A stretch of 64,000 nt of DNA from Micavibrio sp. UBA7657. Its GTDB lineage: Bacteria > Pseudomonadota > Alphaproteobacteria > Micavibrionales > Micavibrionaceae. This document shows positions 8,589-18,131 of this stretch, one piece after another. The notes beneath the pieces are model-generated. The model saw only the letters and a program-made list of their open reading frames with translations, did not search any database and was not told the origin of the DNA. The stretch spans positions 1 through 64,000 of the forward strand of contig DLHX01000019.1 of assembly GCA_002483465.1 (NCBI GenBank), given 5' to 3'. Both the position numbers and the translations under genes were made by a program. Every line of letters starts with the position of its first letter. The stretch's first letter is position 1.

Positions 8589-9042
8589 TGACCTCTCCTT
8601 AAGGTTTAAACATCACAACTGCGCGGGAGTTTGCATGGGGGATAAACAACAACAAGTCTTGTTTTTAAAAATTTATTGTGCTATGCAATATGTTTCAATC
8701 TGCAGAAACAGTTCTCCACATATCGCCCTCGGAAGATTTTTGGATTTTCTCCATTTAAATCTTTGGCTTGCTGAATGGAAATCGACATAAGAATCATTTT
8801 GAAATTCTTCCCGTTTCTCCTCCTGCCCTATTTTTGTCGATGATTGCAAAAAGGATCATCAGGAAGAAAAACAGGCGAATCAGGTGAAAAAATGGCTTCT
8901 GCCTACATAATAATTGGGCATAGGTAAGACCCTGGCGGGCTCCCAATATTTAATATTTTCATAAATAAGGCTATTGTATTGACAGAGGCTGGCGTTATGG
9001 ACACTCTGTGATCCCGAATTCACCCTTTTGCGAGCGTCCATC
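8589..9042. other. Divergent intergenic region, pst / polysaccharide
   Basis: This 454-base gap separates the leftward pst operon from the rightward polysaccharide operon. It must hold promoters for both. A candidate pstS promoter lies at 8670-8698. On the plus strand TTGACA at 8979-8984 is a perfect -35 hexamer 59 bases before the GT4 gene, but no convincing -10 follows at 16-18 bases. No RNA gene, coding region or repeat is apparent. Confidence 0.6.
8670..8698 (-). promoter_or_regulatory. Candidate pstS promoter
   Basis: On the minus strand TTGAAA (8698-8693) and TAAATT (8675-8670) are separated by 17 bases, a plausible sigma-70 pair about 80 bases upstream of pstS. The match is moderate and the region is AT-rich, so chance is possible. 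No paired CTGTCAT-type PhoB repeats were seen next to it. Confidence 0.3.
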
Positions 9043-10065
9043 ATGAATGCGCCCCTGCAAATCGTTTCAACCTATCACCCGACCGATATGCCCTGGGGCG
9101 GCGGAAATAATTTCTGGCGCGCGCTGCTTAGTCAATTGTCCGAGCAAGGCGATATCGTTTTCCGTCCGCTGAAGGACGAGCCGAAAGAAAACCCGCCGCA
9201 CGCCGATATTGTTTTCTTCAACCAGGTGAATTCCGGCCCTGCTGAAAACAGCCGCATGTATACCATTCAGGATTTTCAGAAAATAAAGCAGCTTTACCCG
9301 CGCGCCAAAATTGTTGTGCGCGCCATCAATTTGCGCAAGCATTCCCGCTATAAGGCCAAGCTTCCCTATTTTCTGGATTTTCCTGACCGGACAAAAGATA
9401 ACATCGTAAAGTATCGCGTGAATACGGCCGATTTCGTTATCTATCAAAGTAAATATCAAAAAGATTTTTTTGAAGAATTTTGCGGCCCGACCAAAGACAG
9501 CGACATTATTTATAATGGCGCACCGCTTCTGTTTGCGGAAAAAGGCAAGCAGGCCCCGCACAGGAAATTGACGCCCGGGCAGCCTGTTCGTTTTCTTGCC
9601 ACGTCTTTTTCGGGCAATCCCAGCAAGAGACTGGGACTTATCGCGCGCCTTTCGGAATTACCGGGCGTGGAAGTCGTGCATGCCGGTTTGTGGCATGAGA
9701 ATGTCGACAAGCGAAAAGTTAAAACGCTCGGGACGATTTCCCATGAAGAAATCACGAATTATATGCGCGATGCGGATTATTATCTGAAGCTCTCCGAGAA
9801 TGACATCTGCCCCAATGCCCTGATTGAAGCTTTGGCTTATGGTTTGCCGGTTATTTATGATGTTGATGGCGGCGGCGCGGCTGAGATCGGCAGGCCATTC
9901 GGCATCGCTTTTGACCCGGCCAATATGAACGACATGCTTGACGTCGCGAGGCAAAGGCATCAGGAACTGGCGGTGAAGATCGCCCAGAACCGCGAGCAAT
10001 TTTTGATTACGTATGCCGCCAATGCCTATAAAAACGTCTTCAAGAAAATTTCCGGGCTGACGTGA
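9043..10065 (+). CDS. Glycosyltransferase family 4 protein
   Basis: A 340-residue GT-B glycosyltransferase, probably acting at the cytoplasmic face on a surface polysaccharide. The C-terminal half shows the GT4 donor-site pattern: an acidic residue followed by CPNALIEALAYGLPVI, and an earlier FSGNPSKR segment. The N-terminus has a glycine-rich WGGGNNFW loop. The ATG at 9043 is preferred over an upstream TTG at 9028; the ribosome site is weak. It opens the rightward operon, and its stop overlaps the next GTG start (GTGA). The sugar and acceptor cannot be told. Confidence 0.85.
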   Translation: MNAPLQIVSTYHPTDMPWGGGNNFWRALLSQLSEQGDIVFRPLKDEPKENPPHADIVFFNQVNSGPAENSRMYTIQDFQKIKQLYPRAKIVVRAINLRKHSRYKAKLPYFLDFPDRTKDNIVKYRVNTADFVIYQSKYQKDFFEEFCGPTKDSDIIYNGAPLLFAEKGKQAPHRKLTPGQPVRFLATSFSGNPSKRLGLIARLSELPGVEVVHAGLWHENVDKRKVKTLGTISHEEITNYMRDADYYLKLSENDICPNALIEALAYGLPVIYDVDGGGAAEIGRPFGIAFDPANMNDMLDVARQRHQELAVKIAQNREQFLITYAANAYKNVFKKISGLT

Positions 10066-10841
10066 CTTTATATATAAAAAGCACGGCGCGTAAATTGTTG
10101 GCTTTCGGGCTTTACCCAAAAGCGGGCATAGCCAGCTTTTTGAGCAAATGCGGTCGCCTACCGCTATGTTCTTATGAAGAAGATCGGCTTGGCGACGCCG
10201 TTCAGGAAAAAGTAGACCGGCGCGAACAAAATCTTTCAATAGGCTGGGCCAAATTCGGTAAATCAATCCGGTTTAAATTTCTTGGAATTCCACTGGTCGT
10301 CTTCTCTTTGTCTGAAGAAGAGATAAATGTTCAGCAGTTCTATTTTTATAGAAGCGCAAGCCTGTTGCGGAATTACCTGAATGAATTGAAAAATTTGGGT
10401 TTTCAATTGCCTAGCAAGAAGGGCTTTCGTGTTTTCGAACCGGGATGCAACTGCGGTGGATTGCTATTTAATTTTGCGGATTATTACGGTGCAAAAATTC
10501 ATGGTGCGGATATTTATGAGCCTGCCATAAAAAGCGCTAAAAAACTGGATTATCTGAAGGAAGCGGATTTTGATTGCGCGGATGTCATTCAATCGGATTA
10601 TTTGAAAAAATTTTCAGACCGGCATTTTGATATTGTTTTTGTCAGCAGCCATTTCACACATATCATACACGTTCCGGGACTTGAAAATTACATCGATGAA
10701 TTAAAGCGAATTTCGTCTGCTATCATCTGTATCGAAATAGAAAAATTTGCAGGGCGCGCGCTAATGAGCGAATATCTCAAAACATGGAGATTTAATTGCC
10801 TTGCTAAAGACGACATTACCTACGGATATTTTTCGCACTAA
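10062..10841 (+). CDS. Class I SAM-dependent methyltransferase
   Basis: A 259-residue protein with a Rossmann methyltransferase fold: motif I FEPGCNCGGLLF near residue 127, an acidic residue after the second strand (HGADIYEP), and motif IV-like FDIVFVSSHFTHI. The GTG start at 10062 overlaps the preceding GT4 stop by 4 bases. The region is more AT-rich than the pst operon. In this setting it probably methylates a sugar or lipid-linked glycan, but the substrate is unknown. The first 80 residues lack a recognised domain. Confidence 0.75.
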   Translation: MTLYIKSTARKLLAFGLYPKAGIASFLSKCGRLPLCSYEEDRLGDAVQEKVDRREQNLSIGWAKFGKSIRFKFLGIPLVVFSLSEEEINVQQFYFYRSASLLRNYLNELKNLGFQLPSKKGFRVFEPGCNCGGLLFNFADYYGAKIHGADIYEPAIKSAKKLDYLKEADFDCADVIQSDYLKKFSDRHFDIVFVSSHFTHIIHVPGLENYIDELKRISSAIICIEIEKFAGRALMSEYLKTWRFNCLAKDDITYGYFSH

Positions 10842-10845
10842 GATC

Positions 10846-12282
10846 ATGAAAAAAAAGAAGATACTTATATTCTGCTACCGTTTTTATGATTTCCGTCTCT
10901 GGCTGATGACGGGATTGCTGGGGGCGCTCGCACAAAAACATGATGTGTCTATTCTATGCCCGGCAAATCTGACTGATACGTTGAAAAATCATTTAGGCGA
11001 GAATGTCACGATCCTGAGCTATCAGGACAATGAAGTTGATTTCGCTTCAAAAATTCGTGAAAAAATCCATGGATTCTGCGTTCATATTTTCAGCATGACC
11101 TATGCCAGTAAAGGAACTCACGTCAATCGTTCCGCTGCTTTTCACCGTGGCGCTTTTATAAAGAAAGCGCGCGAGCAAGGCATAAAAGTAGCTCTGCCAC
11201 GCTTTATTATTGTGTGGCTTTCACAAGCCGCTTCCCTGCTCCCGCCTCTTCGGATGTTCATTGCATGGATTTACAAACTGACGAATCCGGAAAATCCTTT
11301 TGGCAGAATTTTGCGGGATATAAAGCCTGATCTGGCGATCGCCGCTACGTTCGGACAGGAACAGGACGGTGTTTTTCTGCTTGAAGCACGTGAGAACGAT
11401 ATTAGAACTCTTGTCGCGATCCAGAGCTGGGACAAAACCTCTTCGAAAGGTTATCCGTTTTTATTTTCCGACCACATGATTGTCTGGAATGAGCCGTCAC
11501 GTCAGGAAGCAATAGATTTTCTGGGATTTCCGGCAACCTGCGTATGGGCTGAAGGCTCGCCGGTATGGGATAATTTTTTCTCGAAAGATTATATTTTTAC
11601 GCAGCAGCAACTATTCGAGAAAATAGGCCTGAAAACCGACAATAAAACTGTTTTCGTTGCTCTTAATTCATGGAGCTATCACGAAGGAAATAAAAATCTC
11701 GTGGCTCTTCTGGCGGATAGTTTAAAAAACCAGAAATTCGATGTGCCGGTGCAAATTCTTATTCGCCAGCATCCCTCCTATGATGGAGAACAATCGAAAA
11801 AAGATGATTTGGAAAAATTCATTGCACCATTTCGATCCGTTCCGGGCCTGCATTTCAGCAAACCGGAAACCATGTATCAGGAACAGAATTTTCTCTATCA
11901 TGAATCCGACAGCCGTCTGCAGGCCTCATGTTTCGCGCACTGCGACGTCACGTTATCGAGTGTGTCCACTTTCATGATTGAGTCCGCGATCTTTGACCGG
12001 CCTGCTATCAATATCGAATATGGGCGATGGGTTAACGACACGTATGATTTTGATATTTCGGAATACAAGGCCGAGCATATTTTGCGGATTTATGATTACG
12101 GCGCGACATACCGTGCCTTTAACCCCGATCAGTTGATCAAATTCATCAATCATGCGCTCAAAAACCCGGATGAAAAGCGGAGTGAGCGCGCGCACCTGGT
12201 GGAGCAGGAAGCCGGCATCAATAAAGGGGCGAGCGGGCAGGCTTATCTAAGGCGAATCAACACGTTACTGGACGTCCAATAA
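10846..12282 (+). CDS. GT-B-like surface polysaccharide protein
   Basis: A 478-residue protein starting at the ATG at 10846, 4 bases after the methyltransferase stop. The N-terminus (KKKKILIFCYRFYDFRL) looks like the first strand of a GT-B fold. The C-terminal half has VQILIRQHPSYDGEQ, then CDVTLSSVSTFMIESAIFDRPAINIEY, the pattern of glycerophosphotransferase and capsule-type GT-B enzymes in which Ser/Thr and Glu contact the nucleotide donor. No signal peptide is seen. It is probably a cytoplasmic transferase of the rightward operon; substrates are unknown. Confidence 0.65.
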   Translation: MKKKKILIFCYRFYDFRLWLMTGLLGALAQKHDVSILCPANLTDTLKNHLGENVTILSYQDNEVDFASKIREKIHGFCVHIFSMTYASKGTHVNRSAAFHRGAFIKKAREQGIKVALPRFIIVWLSQAASLLPPLRMFIAWIYKLTNPENPFGRILRDIKPDLAIAATFGQEQDGVFLLEARENDIRTLVAIQSWDKTSSKGYPFLFSDHMIVWNEPSRQEAIDFLGFPATCVWAEGSPVWDNFFSKDYIFTQQQLFEKIGLKTDNKTVFVALNSWSYHEGNKNLVALLADSLKNQKFDVPVQILIRQHPSYDGEQSKKDDLEKFIAPFRSVPGLHFSKPETMYQEQNFLYHESDSRLQASCFAHCDVTLSSVSTFMIESAIFDRPAINIEYGRWVNDTYDFDISEYKAEHILRIYDYGATYRAFNPDQLIKFINHALKNPDEKRSERAHLVEQEAGINKGASGQAYLRRINTLLDVQ

Positions 12283-12385
12283 TATTAATGAAATCAAATA
12301 GATATGGCCTCATGGATATAGCCTTGTTATTGTACCGCTCCCATGTCATTAAATACTGAAATTCAGCACTGGAAGCGAAGCTTTT

Positions 12386-13144
12386 ATGAAGATTACAAAA
12401 GACTGGGAATTCGGCGTATTGGGCCTTTATAACTACAATCGCCCCGGCCCGTTCGAAACTTATTTCGATTTCATCCGCGAAAATCATAAGCGCATGGATG
12501 GCGATTTTGTCGAGGCTGGCGTTTTTCGCGGTCGGAGTGCGCTGGCGCTCGCTTTGTTTCTAAAAGAGCTAGGTTCGGATAAAAAAGTTTATGGATTTGA
12601 TACGTTCTCGGGTTTCGTGCCGGAGAAAAACCCGAAAGATGATTTTGAGAATTTTGACCTTCTATTTCGGGAAAAACGCATCACAGCCGAACATCATAGC
12701 GAAGTAAAAAAGAACATTGCGTGGCGGGAAGCCCTGCTCGGCCAGAGCGTGACGCCGAAAAACATTTCTACGTCCGGTGATTTTTCCGATACCAGCCTGC
12801 AGAGCATCCAGCAGAAATCCAAGATTTTAGGACTGGATAATCTTGTTCTCATGCAGGGTCCATTTTCAGAGACTATGACCGCGAGCCAGAAAAAACCGGA
12901 AAAAATCATGGGCGTGATGCTGGATTGCGATTTATATGACGGTTACATGCAAACGTTTGGTTTTTGCTGGCCGCGCATGGTGCCCGGCGCCATGGTTTTC
13001 CTGGACGAATATTTTTCGTTGAAATTCCCAGGCGCGCGCCTTGCGACGGACCAGTTTTTGTCAGATAAGAAAGAAAAGCCCAAGCTTCTTTCCGCACACG
13101 AAGGCGATTTTGAGCGCTGGGGCATATTCAAAAGCGCGGCATAG
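12386..13144 (+). CDS. TylF/macrocin-type O-methyltransferase
   Basis: A 252-residue methyltransferase of the TylF/MycF family, which O-methylates sugars using SAM and a metal ion. Motif I is FVEAGVFRGRSALALA, followed by VYGFDTFSGF. The metal-binding pattern is seen in MLDCDLYDGYMQTFGFCWPRMV and then FLDEYF, with the paired acidic residues expected. It sits 2 bases before the next start. A gap of 103 bases separates it from the GT-B gene upstream, in which no clear signal is seen. It probably decorates a surface glycan. Confidence 0.82.
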   Translation: MKITKDWEFGVLGLYNYNRPGPFETYFDFIRENHKRMDGDFVEAGVFRGRSALALALFLKELGSDKKVYGFDTFSGFVPEKNPKDDFENFDLLFREKRITAEHHSEVKKNIAWREALLGQSVTPKNISTSGDFSDTSLQSIQQKSKILGLDNLVLMQGPFSETMTASQKKPEKIMGVMLDCDLYDGYMQTFGFCWPRMVPGAMVFLDEYFSLKFPGARLATDQFLSDKKEKPKLLSAHEGDFERWGIFKSAA

Positions 13145-13146
13145 CC

Positions 13147-14694
13147 ATGAACGTCATATTCTCGACGCAAGGCTCAAACTTAAAATTTTTCCTAGATATA
13201 CTGCAACTTATGCCAGATGCTTTTGAGCACGCGGGATTTTATACTTCTCATGCACGTTCCTTTCAGGCTATCTCGAAGCAATTTCCGCTTCTTCGTTTTG
13301 CACCGGTTTTAAAAGAATGGGAGATCGTGGAGAACGCGCGTAAAAACCCGTCGCGAGCCTCAAATAACGATTTCAACCGTGAAGCCGCTATTGCCGACCG
13401 GCGCCTGACTTTCGGATGGAAATGCACCTATACCGACGATCCTGCGCCGAGATTTGACGAGCAATTCATTCAATCCATACTCGGAACAGCGCAACAAGAA
13501 ATTGAATTATTCTGGGACAAGCTCAAGCCCGATCTGCTCGTCGGCTTTGTTCCCGTTACTTTTGGTGAATATCTGCTGTTCAAGCAGGCGGAGAAAATGG
13601 GCGTTCCTGTTTTAATTTTACGCGCTGTCCGATTGGAAAACTATCAAGCCCTGCATGACAGGCTCCTGGGACTGTCGGATCATCTCAGGGCACTGTATAC
13701 GAGCGGAAATTTCGATGCCGAGACAACGGCGAAGGCCAAATCAATATTGGAAATTATTCAGAAGGAGGGCCTTGTTTATGAAGGGACCCTGAAGAGAAAA
13801 GATAAATTTTTCAGTTTTGAGAAAACAAAAAAGAATTTACTGCGTTTTTCGAAAGAGTCGATTTACGCGGCCAAGGTTGAAATTGAAAATTTGTTTAATC
13901 CCGTTTTCCGCAACGACCATCACGACCCTTCCGGCATTGGCATGTGGTTTTATGCCTGGTTCGGGACGCCACTGCGCGGGATAATCCAGAATAATAAACT
14001 TAGGAAACATCCGAAATTTGCCGATAGCTTGAATAAATTGACGCCCCCTTTCGCTTTTTTCCCGCTGCATTTCGAGCCGGAAGTCGCGTTACAAGTCTAT
14101 GCACAAAACTACGTGAAAAAGCAGCTCAGCCTTATACGGCAGATAGCAGCAAGCCTTCCATCCGGTACGAGCCTGGTTGTAAAAGATCATCCACGTGCAG
14201 CGGGTTATCGCCATTATTCTTTTTATGATGAACTTTTGAATATTCCGAATGTTGTTCTGGCGGACGCCACCCTGTCTGCTGCATCGATTATTCAGAAAGC
14301 CGATCTGATCACCATTATTTCGGGCACGATTGGACTGGAAGCGGCGCTCTGCAAAAAGCCGGTTATTACTTTCGGGCATACAGAATACGCCGCGATGCCC
14401 GAGCACATGGTGCGTTTCTGCGCCAACCCGCTCGATCTGCCGCGCTTCATTCAAAATCATCTGCAAAATTATCATTATGATGAACAAGCATGCCTAAACT
14501 ACATCGCCGCCCTCATCAAAGGCTCCGTGCGGATGGATTATTATTCGTTAATGCTAAAAAAAGCAGGACGGAATAATTTCGTCAGAGAAGATCACGAAAA
14601 GGCACGCCTGGCGCAGCTTGCAAACTTTACCGCCTATTTTCGTGAAAGAATCAGCCATGTGCGCGGCGCGCAGGACAAAGTAGCGAAAACTTAA
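13147..14694 (+). CDS. Capsule polysaccharide biosynthesis-type protein
   Basis: A 515-residue protein resembling the KpsS/LipB-type capsule synthesis family. The C-terminal part contains FFPLHFEPEVAL, SLVVKDHPRA, then ADLITIISGTIGLEAALCKKPVITFG, the typical donor-site signature. KpsS and KpsC relatives add Kdo to lipid anchors, but this protein could act on another sugar. It ends the rightward operon; its stop is 3 bases from the stop of the converging leftward operon, with no room for a separate terminator. Confidence 0.75.
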   Translation: MNVIFSTQGSNLKFFLDILQLMPDAFEHAGFYTSHARSFQAISKQFPLLRFAPVLKEWEIVENARKNPSRASNNDFNREAAIADRRLTFGWKCTYTDDPAPRFDEQFIQSILGTAQQEIELFWDKLKPDLLVGFVPVTFGEYLLFKQAEKMGVPVLILRAVRLENYQALHDRLLGLSDHLRALYTSGNFDAETTAKAKSILEIIQKEGLVYEGTLKRKDKFFSFEKTKKNLLRFSKESIYAAKVEIENLFNPVFRNDHHDPSGIGMWFYAWFGTPLRGIIQNNKLRKHPKFADSLNKLTPPFAFFPLHFEPEVALQVYAQNYVKKQLSLIRQIAASLPSGTSLVVKDHPRAAGYRHYSFYDELLNIPNVVLADATLSAASIIQKADLITIISGTIGLEAALCKKPVITFGHTEYAAMPEHMVRFCANPLDLPRFIQNHLQNYHYDEQACLNYIAALIKGSVRMDYYSLMLKKAGRNNFVREDHEKARLAQLANFTAYFRERISHVRGAQDKVAKT

Positions 14695-14697
14695 AAA

Positions 14698-15657
14698 TCA
14701 GTCTTTTCGCTGCATCAATTCGCTGCGAATGCGCCAGAGATCGCGCTGAATGAGCTGGTTCTGATAGCTCAACATACCGATTGCAAAGGCAATAAAACCA
14801 ATCAAAAACAACATCATGCCCGTAATCAAAACAAGCGCGGAAGGGTGCCCCATAAGAAGGTTCACGACTGCCCAAATTCCAAACGGAATAGAAATTCCAA
14901 TCATCGCAATGCTGAGCGGCAAAATATAACGGAACGGCGCTGCGGCGGCGGCGAAAACCATATGTGTGCGGATCAGCTTCTGAATTTTGCTGGAGCTTTT
15001 GCGCTGTGCGGCGCCGGGACGCGCGAGCTTGGCATCTTTCCATTCAAGGAGACAGGGTATTTCGTAGATTTTAAAACCAAAAGCCTGCGCTTTCTGGGCG
15101 ACCTCGAGATGGAATTCCTTTTCGTCCTCGTCTATCGGAAGGCTAAGAAATGCTTCGCGTTTATAGGCGCGCGTCATGCCCGTGTACATCGTCATTTCGC
15201 GGCCCTGACCGATACGGATGATCATATTGCCGATACGCGAGATCCAAACACGTTTCAGCGGCACGTTTTTGTACCCACCACCCGGTAAATTGGGCGAAGC
15301 CACGATCATGTCCGCATCGGGATATTTTTCGAACGCTTCAGCCAGGCGATGAACGATATCTTCGCCCCAGGAAAGATCTATTTCGGTTGTTACGATGATG
15401 TCCCCATCGGCCAATCCGATGCCATGCCGCAACGCGTAACCACGCCCACGATTTTGTTCATAGCCTGCGATTTTTATGCGTGTGTTTTTATCTGCAACGC
15501 GGCGTGCGAAATCGGCACTTTGGTCGCGCGAGCCGTCATTGACCACGATCAATTCCCAATCGTGCTTCAGGCTCGCGAGGCGCGTCGCCATATTTTGAAT
15601 CGCGGCCTCGATGATCGCTTCTTCATTGTAAAACGGGCAGACGATGGAAACTTTCAT
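14698..15657 (-). CDS. Glycosyltransferase family 2, DPM1/GtrB-like
   Basis: A 319-residue GT2 with VSIVCPFYNEE at the start, a VVNDGSRDQS acidic motif and EIDLSW as the likely second acidic site, followed by two C-terminal membrane helices (about 235-260 and 268-300). This is the layout of polyprenyl-phosphate sugar transferases such as DPM1 and GtrB. The ATG at 15657 overlaps the upstream stop as ATGA, with GGAAGG in front; an in-frame ATG at 15669 is the alternative. It is the last gene of the leftward operon. It may supply a lipid-linked sugar to the GT-C-like protein of the same operon. Confidence 0.85.
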   Translation of the reverse strand: MKVSIVCPFYNEEAIIEAAIQNMATRLASLKHDWELIVVNDGSRDQSADFARRVADKNTRIKIAGYEQNRGRGYALRHGIGLADGDIIVTTEIDLSWGEDIVHRLAEAFEKYPDADMIVASPNLPGGGYKNVPLKRVWISRIGNMIIRIGQGREMTMYTGMTRAYKREAFLSLPIDEDEKEFHLEVAQKAQAFGFKIYEIPCLLEWKDAKLARPGAAQRKSSSKIQKLIRTHMVFAAAAAPFRYILPLSIAMIGISIPFGIWAVVNLLMGHPSALVLITGMMLFLIGFIAFAIGMLSYQNQLIQRDLWRIRSELMQRKD

Positions 15658-17303
15658 GAGGCCTTCCATGTAAATTTACGGCTGTTGCCTTCCAAAGATG
15701 TGAGCAGCGGCGGCTCAAGCTCGTCAGGCTGATAATAACGCGCCGACCCCATATGAATAGTCGAAAATTTAGAGCCCAGATGAAAAACTGGTTTTTTTAT
15801 GTTATTTTCGTGACTTAACCTATCTTCTATGGTGACGGAAGACGGGAAAAAAGTGACCTTGCGCTCAAGCATAATGTCGATGGTCCTGCGTTTCTTAACA
15901 AGAGTTTTGACCAGAAGATTTTTGATGAACAGGGCCAGATTTTTTTGGCGACCGATTGTGATCATAAACCCACGGAAGCCTAAAAATAAAAATGGCGACA
16001 TGATTTTTTGATTCATGCGAACAAAATTCGCTTTGACAGAGATTTCATCGGCTCCGTATTCAACCAGATTTTCAAGTGAGAAGCTCTGACTGCTGACAAC
16101 GAGGTTATTAACGCGACTCCAATAGCCGCAGTCGCTGAAGGCAAGGCGTTTTGATTTTATATCGTAAATTTTGAGGATGCCGCCTTTTGAAGGCGAAAAA
16201 ATGGCCTGATAATCATCCGTGACATGCACGACCAGGCCGGCCTTTGGAAAGGCATGATGCCCCGGAACATGGAATGGCAAAGGAGAGGCTTTTAATTCGC
16301 TCGCGGCGTCATGGGCGAAAAGATAATTGTTTAACAATGGACAGAAATTATAAGCATCCATCATCGCGAGGCCTGCGGCATTCTGCCCGGCGACGGAATT
16401 TCTCATAAAAGCAGCTATAGCGGCTGCCTCCGGACAGTGCTGCGATAAAATCTCGAACCCGGCAGGGAAATAAAAGCTGGTGTTCCTGCTTCCATACTCT
16501 CCGCCCAGCGTTCCATTCGGGTGAATGAAATGTGATATGAATTTTACGGATTTTTTGAGGCTTTCGAGCAGATGTGCGTCTTGCCTCAGCTGCCAGTAGC
16601 GCGCGAGATAGAATGTGCCGTGTGTCTGATAGCCGAAATCCACGCCACCGTATTCCTCGTACCAGCCTTCGCTTGATTGGCGCGACAGGATGCGATCGAT
16701 AAAATATTTGGCGCGCTCTGAAAAACGTTTTTCGCCGGTGATGCGCGCAATGACTTCAAGAGCGGCAGCGGCGGCGGCGAGATGGTTTGAAAGAACACCA
16801 TGATGCTCGTCGTTTTTGCAAAGCCAATCCCCGGCCTTCAAAAATGTGTTACGAAAAGAGCTGCGTTCTTCTGCGGACAGTGAATCGCTCAACCTGAAAA
16901 AAGCCTCACCCAGATAAAATCCGGTAAATGCGGTAGCGGCAAGACTGCGCTCATATGGATAGGCCTCGTCGAAAGAACCGTCGGCGTGCTGTAATGATTG
17001 CCAATATTTAAATCCTGCAATAATCCATTCGTGCACACGCTCGTTGCCGTTATAAATATTTCCGGAAAACGGTGTCGTATAAAACCAGGTCAGCGCGTAG
17101 ATGGCCTCCTGAAAGCGGGATCCGGAAAAATCGGTGAATTTCCAGCTCCAGTATGTGCGGTCGAAAGCACCATAAGTTTTTGACGGCACCTCCCGATCCA
17201 TGCGGGATAGGAGACGCGGCATTTGATTTAAGGCATGGACGACATACAGATTTCTTACAATATCCGTATTATTTTTATATCCGAGATTGTGCTGACCCAA
17301 CAT
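15654..17303 (-). CDS. Heparinase/epimerase-like alpha-toroid protein
   Basis: A 549-residue protein with no signal peptide. Residues 60-330 look like an alpha/alpha toroid: repeated aromatic helices including HADGSFDEAYPYERS, SNHLAAAAAALEV and SEGWYEEYGGVDFGYQTHGTFYL. The C-terminal part is beta-rich. This layout is shared by heparinase II/III-type lyases and glucuronyl C5-epimerases that act on uronic-acid polymers. The conserved NH and Y/H residues in these segments could be catalytic. Its start overlaps the methyltransferase stop (ATGA) and its stop overlaps the GT2 start. A lyase or modification enzyme for the operon's polymer is inferred; the specific reaction is unknown. Confidence 0.65.
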   Translation of the reverse strand: MLGQHNLGYKNNTDIVRNLYVVHALNQMPRLLSRMDREVPSKTYGAFDRTYWSWKFTDFSGSRFQEAIYALTWFYTTPFSGNIYNGNERVHEWIIAGFKYWQSLQHADGSFDEAYPYERSLAATAFTGFYLGEAFFRLSDSLSAEERSSFRNTFLKAGDWLCKNDEHHGVLSNHLAAAAAALEVIARITGEKRFSERAKYFIDRILSRQSSEGWYEEYGGVDFGYQTHGTFYLARYWQLRQDAHLLESLKKSVKFISHFIHPNGTLGGEYGSRNTSFYFPAGFEILSQHCPEAAAIAAFMRNSVAGQNAAGLAMMDAYNFCPLLNNYLFAHDAASELKASPLPFHVPGHHAFPKAGLVVHVTDDYQAIFSPSKGGILKIYDIKSKRLAFSDCGYWSRVNNLVVSSQSFSLENLVEYGADEISVKANFVRMNQKIMSPFLFLGFRGFMITIGRQKNLALFIKNLLVKTLVKKRRTIDIMLERKVTFFPSSVTIEDRLSHENNIKKPVFHLGSKFSTIHMGSARYYQPDELEPPLLTSLEGNSRKFTWKAS

Positions 17304-18127
17304 CAGGACATCTTCTCGAATTTTGTATAGATCATCAAGCCCAGCATTCGATCGAGTATAACACGGACAACTTTGGGAGCATTTTCACCCAATAAGAATC
17401 GTGTTGGAAAATAATGAATTTCGAATTTTTCAATTCTGCAATTGGACATCATACGGCGCATATCGGCACGGCTATACGCTTTGCCGATGGGATTGTTGTT
17501 ACCATCATAAAGACGAACCAGATCATCGGGCGTTTTGACGCTGCCAAATTGCGAGCGACCCGGCACAGCCTTGAACAACAATTGAATAAATAAACGCGTT
17601 ACAGGCCACAAAACCGGCAGCATCAACGGATGCAGATAATAGAAAGAAATCATGCCACGGCCACCAGGACGCAATACGCGAATTGCCTCAGAAACGGCCT
17701 TTTCAGTGTCCGGAGTATGATGCAGGACGCCCGCAGACGTGAGATAATCAAAACTATTATCTGCGAAAGGCAAAGATTCTGCGTTGGCTACACGCAGATC
17801 GGCATTTAAATCATAAATAGACAAACGTTTCTTCGTCAGCTCAATCGCAGTAGAAGTCAAATCAACGCCCGTTATTTTTGCGCCGTTACGTGCAAAATTC
17901 CAGACAAGCCATCCGTTCCCGCATCCTATATCAAGGACTTTTTTGTCGGAATGCTGGTCAAATTCATACATGGATTGGCAAAAATCACCCTCATCATAAT
18001 CACGAATGCGGGCATGCCATTCAAAAAAATCTTTTGAACCCTCGGGGAAAGGTGTCTCCAGACTCCCTAAAGGATTGCTGGACCAATATTCTTCCACCTG
18101 TGCCAGATTTTCCGAACTTCTCATCAT
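17303..18127 (-). CDS. Class I SAM-dependent methyltransferase (UbiE-like)
   Basis: A 274-residue methyltransferase with motif I VLDIGCGNGWLVW near residue 70, an acidic residue in ITGVDLTSTAI, motif post-II LRVANAESLPFADNSFDYL and HHTPDTEKAV, and a long C-terminal hydrophobic part. The start could be the ATG at 18127 or the adjacent one at 18124, which is better spaced from GAGG. It lies 4 bases after the small transporter gene. The substrate is unknown; a sugar or lipid carrier is likely from context. Confidence 0.8.
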   Translation of the reverse strand: MMRSSENLAQVEEYWSSNPLGSLETPFPEGSKDFFEWHARIRDYDEGDFCQSMYEFDQHSDKKVLDIGCGNGWLVWNFARNGAKITGVDLTSTAIELTKKRLSIYDLNADLRVANAESLPFADNSFDYLTSAGVLHHTPDTEKAVSEAIRVLRPGGRGMISFYYLHPLMLPVLWPVTRLFIQLLFKAVPGRSQFGSVKTPDDLVRLYDGNNNPIGKAYSRADMRRMMSNCRIEKFEIHYFPTRFLLGENAPKVVRVILDRMLGLMIYTKFEKMS

Positions 18128-18131
18128 AACC

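Noticed and set aside
8589..9042. Search for a Pho box before pstS
   Set aside because: No pair of CTGTCAT-like repeats with 4-base spacing was found on either strand.
15654..17303. The toroid protein as the missing alginate epimerase AlgG
   Set aside because: AlgG is a right-handed beta-helix with a signal peptide; this protein is helical-toroid, without a signal peptide, and in another operon.
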